A stretch of DNA of 64,000 nucleotides. Origin: Mycosarcoma maydis (Eukaryota > Basidiomycota > Ustilaginomycetes > Ustilaginales). The position numbers and the translations under genes were made by a program. The notes below the pieces were generated by a model. It was not told the origin of the DNA. It ran no database searches and saw only the letters and a program-made list of their open reading frames with translations. The stretch covers positions 930,001 through 994,000 of the forward strand of contig NC_026482.1 in the NCBI RefSeq assembly GCF_000328475.2, written 5' to 3'. The number at the start of each line of letters is the position of its first letter. Positions within the stretch are counted from its first letter, which is position 1. This document shows positions 1 to 11,440 of this stretch, in pieces.

Positions 1-922
1 AGCAAGCCAGGCTGGAGTTGGTCAAAACGTTCGTCGTTTGGTTCTGCACCCCCACAATTTTACCTGAGAATCGCTCAGATCTCTGCACCATCTATGTCCA
101 GTCTTGTGCGCTTTCTTCCCAGCCGATTCACTATTATTGGCCTTCTACCTTAGTTTTCAGTGCAGTCACTTGTCGTGCAATCTACGCATTCGGTCGAGTA
201 GCAGTATCCACGATCATCAAGGCATCTGGATCGAGAGAGACGAGTCTTGTACAGCAGGTCCATTTACCATTCTACGCCTGGTCGGAATTTGAACCAGTGC
301 ACGATGACTGATCAATCGCGTACAAAATAGGCTGTGTAGTCAAAGCACGGCCGCGTCATTCTGAATCACGAGCCGCCTCGCCTGGACCACAGTCTCTGAC
401 AACAAATCGTGAATTTTGCACGTCCCAATCGTGAATCGTGAATCGCGAATTAAAACTGATTTTCTCTTTGACCACGCGAGAGGCTTTCGGCTTGGCCCCT
501 GAATCCTTTGCCCTCGGCTGGCCAAATTCGTGCCTTAACCCTTTAATATAATAGTTATAGGTAGATTAGCAATCTTTACAATTCCCCGATGAAGCCCGAT
601 TTCGACCGGCTATAGCATAGGTCCCACACTGTGGGATGATTCTTCCATGACCTTGACAGATGCTTTCAGATTCTTGTTCTCCTCGCCTTGCCCTCTGGCG
701 TTTGCGAAATGTTCGATCGAGACTTACCCTGTCGTGCACCCTGCGTACGATTTTACATGCGTCCGATCAGGATCTGGTGTACAAGTACAGTTAGCTCAAG
801 CCACCTCGAGAATAAAGCTAGACACTCAGACACAACCCTTTCCGTCGTCACATCGGCGCTCAGCATACTAGTCCGTTCGTCCATCAAGGCGGCATTGAGA
901 ATTGCAAAAGAAAACCCTTTTT
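1..922. other. 5' edge, no gene recognised
   Basis: I see no convincing coding region here. Open frames of 60-100 codons on both strands overlap each other, lack family resemblance and mostly have no ATG. A short run of the dispersed AATCGTG motif lies at about 427-450. The right end is the 3' flank of the minus-strand SFT2 gene. Confidence 0.5.
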
Positions 923-1670
923 CTAGATTGGCAAAAGCGATGTACCTCCACGCATCAGCATGCTCGCACCGTACCGCAACGTGGTAGTGCCTCCAGGGAA
1001 GTACGCCGCCAAGTAGGTCAGCAGCGCGCCCACTTGGACGATAGCAAACACCATCGTTGGCAGCATCTTGCGTGGACCTACGGCAAAGTAGATGGTAAGT
1101 GCCAGCGATGAAAAGTAGGCAATCGAAAAGGGAAGTCTCTCCTTGCTGCAAATGTGTTTGAGATGCGCCAGGGGCCCTGAGAGAACCGAGAAGCCGATCA
1201 TAAACAGCATACTGCCGAGCGAAAACGCGAGCGCAAACTTTTGCGGTCGAAGAGCTAGAATGGGCGGCGAAAGAAAGATAAAGCTGAAGAAGAAGCACAC
1301 CGCCGCACCAGCGATGCAGGCTAAGAAGCCTAGGAATCTGTAGTATCAACATTCAGTCAGGAGTCAGTGATTCAACGTCAGCAGTAGCACTGCGACAAAT
1401 CATCGCAGGATGCCTCGACCGCCTTGGGCTTGGGCTTGAGCTTGGGCTCGCCACTCACCTCTCCCAGCGACTTAGGCTCAGGTACGCCTCTTCTTCATTC
1501 GTGCGTTCGTTCGACCGCAATGGTACGTAGCCAGAGATGCTATTGGTAATGGTCGACAGATAGCTTGTTGGTCCGGATGACGTGTTCTGTGGCCGTGAGT
1601 CGTCTGTTCTCCCTTGTGCCCATCGAAAGCCCGAAAGCTCAGAGCGGTAGTTGGATTCTGTTGACGCCAT
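923..1670 (-). CDS. SFT2: SFT2/Got1-family vesicle transport protein
   Basis: Small tetraspanning Golgi membrane protein of the SFT2 family, which assists fusion of endosome-derived vesicles with the Golgi. Two exons: 1670-1459 and 1337-923, joined across a 121-nt intron with donor GTGAGT and acceptor CTACAG. The join restores an Arg codon and gives 208 aa. Exon 1 is a Ser/Thr-rich cytosolic tail ending in SLSRWER. Exon 2 carries four hydrophobic segments and the family hallmarks: PQKFAL after helix 2, GPLAHLKH, SKERLPF and YFPGGTT before the last helix. The ATG at 1670 is the first in frame; the frame is open a few codons further but without another ATG. The family assignment is firm; exact N-terminus is less so. 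Confidence 0.9.
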
Positions 1671-2285
1671 GGCCGTGTCTGTCAAAAAGCACCCTGTATT
1701 CCTTTTTCGATCTCTGCAGCTTAGAAACTGGAGGCCGGCACGGAAGCTTTGTGTGCTGTGCGTAAGAAGTGGACCAGGTGGCGTACGTCACGCGCTTCTA
1801 TAATGGTGTCGCGCTAAGTCGGTTGGTGTCTGTCAGTGTTGGCGTTGAATTGGTGTTGCGGTGGAGGTAAAGAGCCGCGTGATTGCGGCGAGCCAGGCCT
1901 ATTCACGATTATCGTGCGAATGAATACTTTGTACGAAGTCAAGTGTCAATTTTTGAGGCAAGAAGAAAGGCCCAAAGAAAAAGGTTCCTCGCGCTTCGAA
2001 CGCCAAATGCTGTTGCAAAGCGCGCACTGCGCTCGATTTTTGGCCTGAGCCGCTTTGCTGCTGCCTGCTAAGACCAACACCAATCAATAATCGCGCACAT
2101 ACACCCTTCTCCACCACAACTTTCTTGCGGCTTGCAGAGGAGTTGACACTATCGCACCACCAATCTCATCACTGTCTTCTCGTCTCGGCTGATTTGAACT
2201 ACCTTGTCATCAAGCCTCGATTCAACCGTAACGACGCAGCACAAGTCTCGGCTTTCGCACGCTTCCATCCGGCAACAACACGACA
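1671..2285. promoter_or_regulatory. Divergent intergenic region SFT2/CCT6
   Basis: This 615-nt stretch separates the starts of two divergently transcribed genes and must hold both promoters. I see no coding region in it. A run of short open frames (about 1836-2117) has no family resemblance. The last 170 nt before CCT6 are CT/CA-rich, as expected of a fungal 5' leader. Confidence 0.4.
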
Positions 2286-3989
2286 ATGTCAGCCATCGAG
2301 CTCATCAACCCTAGAGCCGAGTCCGTTCGTCGGACTCAGGCTCTTCAAGTCAACACTGCCGGTGCCATCGGCCTCGCACAGGTGGTCCGATCCAATCTTG
2401 GTCCTCGCGGCACCATCAAGATGCTCGTCGATGGCTCGGGTAACCTCAAGATGACCAAGGACGGCAAGGTACTCCTCACCGAAATGCAGATCCAGAACCC
2501 GACCGCTGCCATGATCGCCCGAACCGCCGTCGCGCAGGATGAACAGTGTGGCGATGGCACCACCTCGGTCGTTCTTCTCGTCGGTGAGCTGCTCAAGCAG
2601 GCCGAGCGATACATTCAGGAAGGCGTCCACCCTCGTGTCATCAGCGAAGGCTTTGATGTAGCCAAGACGGGAGCACTCAAGTTTCTCGAAGAGTTCAAAA
2701 GGACCTCCGAGATGGACCGTGCTACACTGATCAAGGTCGCCACCACCTCTCTCTCCACCAAGCTGCACGCTAAACTGGCAACACAGCTCGCAGCCGACAT
2801 TGTAGATGCAGTGCTCGCCATCAAGCCCTCCACCACCTCAACCATCGAAGCACCCGCGCCCACAGCAGACGGCAGCAGTGAGAGTGTCTCTGAGTGGAAC
2901 ATCAAGGATCCCATCGACTTGCACATGGTCGAGATCATGAAGATGCAGCACAAGACCGAGACAGATACTCAGCTCGTCCGCGGTCTCGTGCTCGATCATG
3001 GTGCGCGTCATGCCGACATGCCTAAGCGTGTCGAAAACGCTTACGTCCTCACTCTCAACGTTTCGCTCGAGTATGAAAAGACCGAGGTCAACTCCGGCTT
3101 CTTCTATTCTTCCGCAGAGCAGCGCGAAAAGCTCGTCGAGAGCGAGCGCCGATTTGTCGATGCCAAGCTGAAAAAGATTGTCGAGCTCAAACAGGCTGTT
3201 TGCGACGCACCTACCGAGGCAAGCAACGAGAAGAAGAAGAACTTTGTCATTTTCAATCAGAAGGGGATCGACCCCATGTCGCTCGACATTCTCGCCAAGA
3301 ACGGTATTCTGGCGCTACGAAGGGCCAAGAGGAGAAACATGGAGCGCCTGCAACTCTGCTGTGGAGGTGTTGCGCAAAATTCGGTCGACGATCTCAGCCC
3401 CGATGTGCTTGGTTACGCAGGTCTCGTTTACGAGCACACGTTGGGCGAGGAGAAGTATACGTTTGTCGAGGAATGCAGGGACCCCAAGTCGGTGACCATC
3501 CTGATTAAGGGACCCAACGCACACACCATGTCGCAGATCCAGGACGCAGTTCGCGATGGTCTGCGCTCGGTCAAGAATGCCATCGAGGACACAACGCTGA
3601 TCGCCGGTGGTGGAGCATTCGAGATCTCGGCATGCCAATACTTGACCACGGAGGTCAAGAAGTCAGCCAAGGGACGCGCCAAGTTGGGCGTACAGGCGTT
3701 TGCAGATGCCATGCTGGTGATTCCCAAGACTCTGGCCTCGAATTCGGGCTTCGATGTGCAGGACTGCCTGGTAGCTTTGCAAGATGAGGCGGCTGAGGGT
3801 AACGTGGTCGGGCTCGACGTCCAGACGGGCGAGCCGATGGACCCAATCAGCCAGGGAATCTGGGACAATTACCGTGTCAAGAGACATATGTTGCACAGCT
3901 CGGCCGTTATCGCTTCTAACTTGCTTAGCGTCGACGAGATCCTGCGTGCTGGAAGGAGCAGTCTGAAGAGCGAAGGCCCGATGGGTTAG
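2286..3989 (+). CDS. CCT6: T-complex protein 1 subunit zeta (CCT6)
   Basis: One of eight subunits of the cytosolic chaperonin TRiC/CCT, which folds actin, tubulin and WD-repeat proteins using ATP. The 567-aa product is intronless and collinear with CCT zeta throughout. The ATP-binding signatures are visible: [10 protein letters not shown] near residue 40, TKDGKVLL near 58, and [10 protein letters not shown] near 92. [11 protein letters not shown] and [12 protein letters not shown] in the apical/intermediate part and [13 protein letters not shown] are zeta-type wording rather than that of other CCT subunits. A loop of about 20 residues ([15 protein letters not shown] region) is inserted near residue 195 compared with animal CCT6. 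The start at 2286 gives the conserved N-terminus with the NP-A-E motif. Confidence 0.97.
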   Translation: MSAIELINPRAESVRRTQALQVNTAGAIGLAQVVRSNLGPRGTIKMLVDGSGNLKMTKDGKVLLTEMQIQNPTAAMIARTAVAQDEQCGDGTTSVVLLVGELLKQAERYIQEGVHPRVISEGFDVAKTGALKFLEEFKRTSEMDRATLIKVATTSLSTKLHAKLATQLAADIVDAVLAIKPSTTSTIEAPAPTADGSSESVSEWNIKDPIDLHMVEIMKMQHKTETDTQLVRGLVLDHGARHADMPKRVENAYVLTLNVSLEYEKTEVNSGFFYSSAEQREKLVESERRFVDAKLKKIVELKQAVCDAPTEASNEKKKNFVIFNQKGIDPMSLDILAKNGILALRRAKRRNMERLQLCCGGVAQNSVDDLSPDVLGYAGLVYEHTLGEEKYTFVEECRDPKSVTILIKGPNAHTMSQIQDAVRDGLRSVKNAIEDTTLIAGGGAFEISACQYLTTEVKKSAKGRAKLGVQAFADAMLVIPKTLASNSGFDVQDCLVALQDEAAEGNVVGLDVQTGEPMDPISQGIWDNYRVKRHMLHSSAVIASNLLSVDEILRAGRSSLKSEGPMG

Positions 3990-4301
3990 TCGCACTAGGC
4001 TAACCAGGATGATTCATTCAAAGCACCTTAGGTCAGCACAGCGGGTCTCTGTCGAAATATCAATACTCAGTCTCGGCCCTTCTTCGCTGCCATAAACTTG
4101 GTGCAATGATAGGAGAGATTCTACGACACGCATTGTTCTGAGTGTGTCGAGGGTACAATCACGAATACAATATTGTGTTTTTGTATGCGCTTCTAACTTA
4201 ACGGAGATTGAGGCAATGCGTGATGCTAAAACAGCTGATCATGTACGTTGGTGCTTGGCATCAGGCAAGTCACGTGCATCCACCCGTCTCTGGCCCCAGC
4301 T
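3990..4301. other. Convergent 3' spacer CCT6/carrier
   Basis: About 310 nt between two converging genes; it should contain both 3' untranslated regions. AT-rich stretches such as that near 4160-4200 could act as poly(A) signals. No gene seen. Confidence 0.4.
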
Positions 4302-5789
4302 TCAAGCCGCCTTAGACGTGTCTTCGGGCTTGTGCAGATCGTCGAGATGGACCTCCAAGAACCCCTTGACCGCCTCGTAGGTGAGGAAGCTCGTACCGAT
4401 GCTCGGTGCGACCTTCAACAAATTGGGCAGTAAGCCTCTGTACAATCCAGTGACGCCTTCGGCCTTGATGATATTCTGGATAGCATTGATGGCATTTTTA
4501 TCTTTGTATCCCAGTTTCTCCTGGCTGTCCTTCATTCCGGCCACCTGCATTCTGCGTCTGAGGACGTCGAGGGGATATGTCAGGGTCTGGGAGATGCTTC
4601 CGGCCAGGGCACCGCAGGCGAGCTTGAGGAGTGCCGAAGGATCGCTTCCGTCCGCTGGCGAGATACGTTTTCGCGCTGCTTCGTAAAAGTAGAAGTTCAG
4701 CGCCACGTACGGCGCCACACCGACCGAAGTGGGAACGCAACCACGGTACAGCCCGCGAAGACCACCTTCTTCGCGATACACCTTGGTCGTCATGGCCCAA
4801 ATCCCTGGAACAGCCTTCTGCCTCGCTGCGATCTGCGTACGCAAGACCTGCTCCGGCACTCTTTCGGCTACAGCCATCTTGGTAGACGCCGAGATAGCCT
4901 CGCTCTTGGCCTCGTTGTACATGTTGGCACTTGCAATGCTGATCCTCGATCGAACGAGATCTAACGGGTAGGTGCTGACGACACTCGCAATTCCGGCGAT
5001 TGCTCCCGCGGTGAGTTTTCGCATGACATCCAATTCGTCGCTGCCCTCTTGTCGCAAATACGTCTTGCACATTTCGTACGTCGTAAACTGCACAGCAGAG
5101 TAAGGCGCAATGCGCAAACAGTTGATACCGTTGCCGCGCATAAAACCTGCAAATCCTTCTTCCTGCCACATCTTGACAAGGCCAGTCCAGACGCCGTTGT
5201 ACGCTCGATTTTTCACGGCAGATCGACTTTTCGCCGTGGTCGAAGCGGCGCCGGAAGAAGACGATTGGGAAGATTGGGGTTGAACCTGCATGATGATCTT
5301 GAGCCTTTCCAAAGGCGAAACAACGGTTCGAGATGTAGCACCTGCTGCACCACCAGCGACAAAATAAGTGATCAGAAATGCGTGGTTCGTCGCCGGATGC
5401 GCGTGCGACCGCACATGTTGATTTGCATCTCTCTGTGATGACGACGAGCTCTCGACTTCCACGACATTGCCAGCTGGCGATGCGTTGAGCGCAGATTCTG
5501 TACGATGAAGCTGTTGATATGCTCTGACTCGGGCAATTTCGGTAGGTGTAAGCGGCGTCTCTGCTGCTGTTGCCGCTGCTTTTCCAGCTCGCAAAGTGGC
5601 CGCTGGACGTGTGCGCGATATTGGCAGCCGATCAGAGGCAGGCGTTGATGGAAACGTCGTTTCACTCGCAGGCGAGACAAGAGCAGTGGCAGATTCGAGG
5701 AAACTCTCGAGCGTCGATGCCGAAGTCGAAGCTTGACTCGAGCGCGTGAGCCCTGCCATGGGGCTCGTAGAGTCTGCTGCTGTCGTCAT
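4302..5789 (-). CDS. Mitochondrial carrier, YPR011C-like (APS/PAPS-type)
   Basis: Inner-membrane solute carrier of the SLC25 family, 495 aa, intronless. The three tandem repeats each show the carrier signature: PLERLKIIMQ (repeat 1), PLDLVRSRIS (repeat 2) and PLDVLRRRMQ (repeat 3). The wording around them (GAAGATSRTVVSPLERL, GNGINCLRIAPYSAVQF, RGLLPNLLKVAPSIGTSF) most resembles the fungal group of S. cerevisiae YPR011C, shown to move adenosine 5'-phosphosulfate and PAPS, and the related ATP-Mg/phosphate carriers; substrate is therefore inferred. Unusual are a ~145-residue Ser/Thr/Ala-rich N-terminal extension and a ~30-residue insert after repeat 2's first helix (MYNEAKSEAISAST region). The start has an ATG and an in-frame context without upstream alternatives that look coding. 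Confidence 0.88.
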   Translation of the reverse strand: MTTAADSTSPMAGLTRSSQASTSASTLESFLESATALVSPASETTFPSTPASDRLPISRTRPAATLRAGKAAATAAETPLTPTEIARVRAYQQLHRTESALNASPAGNVVEVESSSSSQRDANQHVRSHAHPATNHAFLITYFVAGGAAGATSRTVVSPLERLKIIMQVQPQSSQSSSSGAASTTAKSRSAVKNRAYNGVWTGLVKMWQEEGFAGFMRGNGINCLRIAPYSAVQFTTYEMCKTYLRQEGSDELDVMRKLTAGAIAGIASVVSTYPLDLVRSRISIASANMYNEAKSEAISASTKMAVAERVPEQVLRTQIAARQKAVPGIWAMTTKVYREEGGLRGLYRGCVPTSVGVAPYVALNFYFYEAARKRISPADGSDPSALLKLACGALAGSISQTLTYPLDVLRRRMQVAGMKDSQEKLGYKDKNAINAIQNIIKAEGVTGLYRGLLPNLLKVAPSIGTSFLTYEAVKGFLEVHLDDLHKPEDTSKAA

Positions 5790-7420
5790 GATGTTTGGAT
5801 GAACAAGGATGCTGCAGTGAGAACAAAGCAGAGAAAAAAGCTACTGTATCGATGCAAGCATAGCACGACCTGTCTTCGACACTTGATGCAAACGTTGCTG
5901 TTGATATGGATTTGCGTGATCCACAAGTCGACCGTGCTTGTGACAAGCAGGTGGATGCGGCAAGAGAACACGCGGTTGGTTGAGTCCGTGCACCGCGGTC
6001 TAAGCACTTGCTTGCAAGACAAGATCGGTGTACGTGGTAACGAAAAGAGATGCGGGACGATACCGCTTTTGTCTCGTGTCACAATGTTGTTCCTCGACTC
6101 AGATCAGACCGGCGTGACTCGCTCGGGAGTGACCGGCAGATTTTTGCGGCGTTAGCTGCGGTGTGCTGCCGTGGATTTTGGGCCTGTTTTCTTCTGACGT
6201 CTCTGCGCAGAAATCACGAATTGCTTTTCCCGATTGGAGAGAGAGAGAGAGAGAGAGAGAGACCGCTACTCTGTGTGCTTTTCGCTATTTGACCCGCAGC
6301 TGCACAAGGACTGAAGTGCAACGCAACAAGTCCCACGTCGCACGATCCGACGCAAAGCCTTTGAGCGAGGTCGAAAGCTACGAAACAAGGTCTGCCTAAA
6401 TGAGTGCTTCAAATCTAGCTTGGAGCGTGATTCGAATGTCGTTTCAAAGCGGTCGCGAGGTTGCGATAGGGTGTGGTAGGACAGGAGCTTGCAGAACAAC
6501 AAGGTCACCGCCATCTATATACTATCACAGGGCCGCAGGGCCGACCTTGCACTCAGCGGTCTTCACATAGCTAGCCGGATAGAAAATCCTTCACACGCCG
6601 GAGTCGCATCACGCACATCGATCTTGCACCACAGCGAACCGGAGCTTTCTACTCTGCTAGATAGCTAGCCAACTAACCAGCTAGTTAGCTCGCTCGATCG
6701 TGTGGGGCAGCCAGCTCTCGTGTCCTCCGACGAGCGTGAAATCTGTACATGATTCTCGGTACGTTCTGCGAATACACAGCGTCCGGATCAGAGCTGTTGA
6801 AAGCGTGGGGTCCATTTTCACTCCACTTTTCTGTTGCCGATCTGTTCCGAATGGTGAATCCAAATCACATCGCCGATTAATCGGCTTATTTCACCGATTG
6901 CCAGGACGTGCTTCTGATACTCAATCCGACCTTTACTCACGACTGCCTCGTCTGATGATATCGATGATGACAGGATGACTAGACGCTGACCCACATATGC
7001 AGCAGGTGAATCGCCATACTTACCTTTGGCAACAGTCGGTGCAACCTCGTCTTCTCATATGTCGATCACCATGACAGGCGGCTGTCTAACGTATCCAGCG
7101 TTACCCAGCTTGAGAATTCCAGCTTGCAGCTTGAACGGCTGCTTCAACCACCTTGCGTACATTCTCACAGTATCACACAGTCAAAGGACAACTTCGTGAG
7201 AAATGTTTGCTTTCGCATGTGTATTTCGTTCCTTGTGATATCAGGAAACTAGATGGTGGTCTTTCGACCAGGGTTTTTGGTGTGTTGTAAGTACAAATGA
7301 TGCCGTTGCATCAGGACGATATGTGAAGAAAACAAGAGACCAGATGAAGAGAAAAATGGGAGGAATGTGCATATGCAGGCAGGCGAAGAAATGTGTTGGA
7401 GCGCAAATGAGACGACACCG
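5790..7420. other. Intergenic region, no gene recognised
   Basis: A 1.6-kb stretch between the start of the carrier gene and the 3' end of RPL21. It should contain the carrier promoter on its left and the RPL21 3' UTR on its right. A GA dinucleotide run lies at 6237-6262. Short open frames on both strands show no family resemblance and none is preferred. Confidence 0.4.
6237..6262. repeat. (GA)n microsatellite
   Basis: An uninterrupted run of about 13 GA units in the intergenic DNA upstream of the mitochondrial carrier gene. Confidence 0.9.
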
Positions 7421-8787
7421 TTAGATGTAGGTGTCGTAAGCCTGGGGAGCAAGGGTCTCGGGGGTGTTGTTCTTCATCGAGATGGTGTGGGCAGTGCGGG
7501 GGGCAGCGGGCAGACGCTTAAGCTGCACGTGCTCACCCTTGGCCTTGGCCTCCTTCTTGAGCTCAGCGTTGCGCTTGACACGCTGCAGGAAATCGTCTCG
7601 GCACTTGGAGTGCTTGACGTGCTCAATGCGGACGTTGACACGCTTCTCGATGTATCGGTTTCCGACCACCTTGTAGATGATCACACCAACAGCTCGTGGG
7701 GCGACGTTGAAGACTACACCAGTACGGCCGTGGTAGTACTTGTGGGGCATACCCTTTTGCTCGGCAGCGTTGGCCTTGATGTCGACAATGTCACCGGCGT
7801 GGAAGGGTCGGAGGTAGGTCGACAGCTTGATGGGACCATGCTGACGGAACTTCCTCGCGAAGAGGTGACGGGTGCGGGCCCTGTAACCGAAAGAGTGCTA
7901 TTGTCGTTCGAGGCAATGGAAACAGACAGTAGAAGCATTCAATAGAATCACGGGAAGGTCAGCATGTTGTTGGAGACGATAGCATGGACGGTCATTGTCG
8001 ACTACTGGCACGTCAATCCTGCAGTCGTCCAACGAAATGTATCGATAGCGGTTGCTGATTCAGAACAAGCAAAGTCTTATCTGGTGTTCCGCAAGCCAAC
8101 AAGCTGAACTGCCTTTGATCCGTTATCAGGATCAAGCTGGCTGCGTCCATCCAAAGTATGACATTTGCAGTGAAAAAGTCAAGTGCTGAATGATCTGTTT
8201 TTCCTCCTTGTTGAAGTTTATGGTTGGCGTAGTGTCGAGGATGTCGTACCACGTACACATACGCGCTGATGAAGAATGTCAACGCTACTGTGTCGACTAA
8301 AGACCTTTCCATTGTTGTGATGTAGCTTGATCGATTGTTGGTCGGCTGATGACACCACCCACTGCAAATCCTGGCAAGAGAATCCTAGACGGTTCGCTGG
8401 CATGCAATCTTGGCGCGAGACTTCGCAGTGGAGAAGATGCTTTACAGCAGAAATAAGTGACCTGGGTCGGAGTTATTGGATGTCGATATGCTGTGCGGCT
8501 GCGATTGGTTCCCCCTTCAAAGAGACGACTTTAGATATTCTGCCACAATCCGTACCTAAGCTGTTGACGCCGAGTCATCACGAACACGTTGTAGGGCTGT
8601 CGCTTCCTCCTTCCTCCTGTTCGCTACATCTGGTCCTTGTCATAGCATGTCTCCTTCATCGTCACGATACTGTCTGCTGAATGTTGTTTTGCTTATTCGA
8701 TGTTGTTTTAGTTGTATCCATGCTCCTGGTCGATGCAAAGATGTGACGTGATTATGTGGCCGGCGTTGCGTCAGAACTTACAGGCAT
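7421..8787 (-). CDS. RPL21: 60S ribosomal protein L21 (eL21)
   Basis: Cytosolic large-subunit ribosomal protein, 160 aa, the usual length for eL21. Two exons: a microexon 8787-8782 coding only Met-Pro, then 7897-7421. The donor after ATGCCT is GTAAGT and the acceptor ends AATAG, leaving an 884-nt intron. The spliced N-terminus reads [12 protein letters not shown], matching the MPHS-type start of fission-yeast and basidiomycete eL21. Further hallmarks are [47 protein letters not shown] and [13 protein letters not shown]. The intron is by far the longest in the window, which is typical for first introns of ribosomal protein genes and often holds regulatory elements. Confidence 0.95.
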
Positions 8788-10511
8788 TGTGAGTTAATGA
8801 TCTCTTGAGGGGGTGATGGTGACGAGAAGGATGTTGATGATGGCCACCTCGTATCGCTTTGGACTGGCTTGGCTACGACTGGCTGGCAAATCGAACAATT
8901 TTGGCTGGTGACGGTTCTTTGGCTGGTAGCCTCTCTGCCTAACCTCAGACTTGAGCTGGCCAAGTGTCTGCGGGCCCGAAGACCAGCTCGCAGGTCGCAC
9001 TCTGCACTCTCTGGTCCCTTTCGTGTACTGCGGGCTGCTAGCCAATTTTTCCCCATTTCGCAGACTTTGCTGATTCGAAACAGCTGTGCGGCTGTCTCAA
9101 CATTTGTTCTCGCTGCTCAGGCTGTCGAGGGTCAAGGCTGTTTCCTTGCGAGAATGAAGGGATGGATTCTCCTGTTTCGATTAGAAATAATAATTACAAA
9201 AGAAAGCCGGCCGACCTAGTTCCTAATACAGTAAGTCACGTGTAGCTTTCGGATGACTACAAGCCCGAATTCAACGAGAAATTTGGCAAAAAAAAAAAAA
9301 AAATTGACCCTGCCTACAAGCGAAATTGACACAGGAGAGGCAAGACCCAGTAGAGTTCCTATGGGGCTCTGCGCTGTGTCCATTGGCTGATCAGCGCTGA
9401 TGTTCGCGCACTCGAGGAAGCTGGAGGGCCAACAGCCACCCTATTCAAGAGCAGAGTGCATCGTAGAAGCACCGAAGCCTGCCAGCCCCCAATTGAAAGG
9501 ACAGAGAGCAGAACAGAGGTCATTCTAGTTGACGGACTTGTCCCGGTGACACTTCTACCTTCCAGTCTCTCACCATACTCATCAAGGTAAGTCGCACCGG
9601 ACCCTTTGCGTTCGTGTGCTCGAGAACATGCTCATGGTGGCCTCGATCTTGACATCCAACAACCCCCGCCAGCAATGGCGGCAACTGCATCGACGATGGC
9701 TGGCAAGATAGAGAACGGAAGATTTGCGACACGATGATGGACATTCGTTAGCAAAGGATATAAGGCAGCATATTAGCAATAGTATTAGCGGCATCGACTA
9801 CGCATCTATACCCTGCACTTTCTTCACACCATCAGATGCATTCGATATACGAACCATCGCGATGCCATCAACCGAGCAGCATTGTTATCTCGATGCTTTG
9901 TGTGGAAGGGGTTGCTTCGCCAAGTCTTAACAACAACATTGTCATCGCCGCACCAGCTCTTCGCCTACACTAGCTAGCGGGTTCGCATGTTTCAGCATTC
10001 CGAGCGAGACGTGCAAAGGAGCATCAGTCTCACCCCATGCCAGCTCCGAGAATCTCTCGACAATCCTTCCACCATGACCCTGCTTGCTCGCAAAATGCCT
10101 AGCGTTCGCCTCCGTAGCAACGTCTCTGTTCCTCCAGCTGGCAGAATGCGGCCGTATTCTACAACAAGAGTCTGTGCCTCGGGAGCGGTCTTGGTGCTCA
10201 GCAATAAGGTCTCAGCGCCATGTTGCTGGCACTGCCGTTTGTCTGGGATGAGGACGCTAGAATACGGGCTTAGCCTGTCTCTTCAGCGCTGGACCATTGC
10301 GTCGTCATCGTATACTTTTCTCTACTCCGTCGTGCAGTCCGACACCAAGGGTGACTTGATCGAGGCAACCTAGCATTTCAAGAGCTTTGACCCTCGCATG
10401 CACAAACAGGCATAAACAAACCAGTGTTGGGTCAGCGTTTACTGACCTCCTCTGTTGCCCGCCCTTGATCATCTGACACCTTCTAACTTTCTACCTCGTA
10501 CCTTAGACAAG
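8788..10511. other. Intergenic region with weak ORF near 10074
   Basis: The 1.7 kb between the starts of RPL21 and RPS9 holds the two promoters and leaders. An A15-16 run lies near 9287-9302. The RPS9 leader has a CTTAG just before its ATG that could be the end of an intron in the 5' UTR. A 99-codon ATG frame at 10074-10373 is listed separately. I see nothing else that I can name. Confidence 0.35.
10074..10373 (+). CDS. Doubtful small ORF with mitochondrial-presequence-like start
   Basis: A 99-codon ATG frame whose first 30 residues (MTLLARKMPSVRLRSNVSV and onward to RMRPYST) are rich in Arg, Ser and hydrophobic residues and lack acidic residues, like a mitochondrial presequence. Codon use is good in that part and poor in the middle. 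The last dozen residues (SDTKGDLIEAT) again look protein-like, so an unrecognised intron is possible, but I find no standard donor. It might equally be chance within the RPS9 upstream region. Confidence 0.2.
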   Translation: MTLLARKMPSVRLRSNVSVPPAGRMRPYSTTRVCASGAVLVLSNKVSAPCCWHCRLSGMRTLEYGLSLSLQRWTIASSSYTFLYSVVQSDTKGDLIEAT

Positions 10512-11096
10512 ATGCCTCGTGCTCCTCGCAAGCAGTCCAAGACCGCCAAGGTTCCCCGACGACCTTTCGAGTCGGCCCGTCTCGACAGTGAGCTCAAGCT
10601 CGCTGGTGAGTACGGTCTCCGCAACAAGCGTGAGATCTGGCGCATTGCCCTCACGCTCTCCAAGATCCGACGTGCTGCTCGTGAGCTGCTCAAGCTCGAC
10701 GAGAAGGACCCCAAGCGTCTTTTCGAGGGTAACGCCATCATCCGTCGTCTGGTGCGCATTGGTGTGCTCGATGAGACGCGCATGCGTCTCGATTATGTGC
10801 TCGCGCTCAAGATCGAGGACTTCTTGGAGCGACGTCTCCAGACCCAGGTGTTCAAGTCCGGTCTTGCCAAGTCGATCCACCACGCGCGTGTTCTGATTGT
10901 CCAGCGCCACATTCGCGTCGGCAAGCAGATCGTCAACGTACCCTCGTTTGTCGTTCGTCTTGACTCGCAGAAGCACATTGACTTTGCGCTCACCTCGCCC
11001 TACGGTGGTGCTCGTGCCGGTCGTGTTAAGCGCAAGCGTGCTCGTGCTGCCGCCGAGGCCGCTGGTGGTGACGACGCCGAGGAGGACGAGGAGTAA
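10512..11096 (+). CDS. RPS9: 40S ribosomal protein S9 (uS4)
   Basis: Cytosolic small-subunit ribosomal protein of the uS4 family, 194 aa. It binds 18S rRNA early in assembly and contributes to decoding fidelity. The start [11 protein letters not shown] at 10512 matches the conserved eukaryotic N-terminus, so the in-frame upstream GTG/CTG region is leader. The body is nearly invariant: [42 protein letters not shown], the S4 RNA-binding motif around [18 protein letters not shown], and [16 protein letters not shown]. It ends in the usual basic then acidic tail ([10 protein letters not shown] to DDAEEDEE). Intronless within the coding region; codon use is strongly biased, as for a highly expressed gene. 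Confidence 0.98.
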   Translation: MPRAPRKQSKTAKVPRRPFESARLDSELKLAGEYGLRNKREIWRIALTLSKIRRAARELLKLDEKDPKRLFEGNAIIRRLVRIGVLDETRMRLDYVLALKIEDFLERRLQTQVFKSGLAKSIHHARVLIVQRHIRVGKQIVNVPSFVVRLDSQKHIDFALTSPYGGARAGRVKRKRARAAAEAAGGDDAEEDEE

Positions 11097-11440
11097 ATGC
11101 TCTTCTAATCCCCGCCATATTATCCACACTCGTCATGCATACACACATCACTTTTCACAGGTTCGTCTTCTCTCGCTAGCACATGGCTAGTCTTGCCTTT
11201 CAGCCATTGCTCGGTGATGGACAGATGGTCATCATGCACATCAATCTTGTATTTTTCTTCACACCCATCAGACACGCGCCCTTAGCTGGGTCGTGTCGCC
11301 ACACCCCCAAAAAGAAAGGCAACTCTCATCAGGTTCTTGCTTCGCATACCTCGGACCGCGTGTGCACAATTCTGTGATACACAATATGAGATGCTCAAAG
11401 TTTGGTTGATGGTCGTGATAGTATGGACACCAATATGCGG
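11097..11440. other. Convergent 3' spacer RPS9/REX1-B gene
   Basis: About 340 nt between converging genes, expected to hold both 3' UTRs. I see no coding region. Confidence 0.4.

Noticed and set aside
270..300. GGAATTTGAACCAG resembling a minus-strand B box
   Set aside because: Stem positions mismatch and no A box at the proper distance.
753..1352. 199-codon open frame on the minus strand
   Set aside because: It is an out-of-frame shadow of the SFT2 second exon; the +frame of that exon has all family motifs.
8264..8350. Box C/D snoRNA-like motifs (TGATGAA ... CTGA) inside the RPL21 intron
   Set aside because: They are on the strand opposite to the host gene, and no terminal stem or credible guide element was seen.
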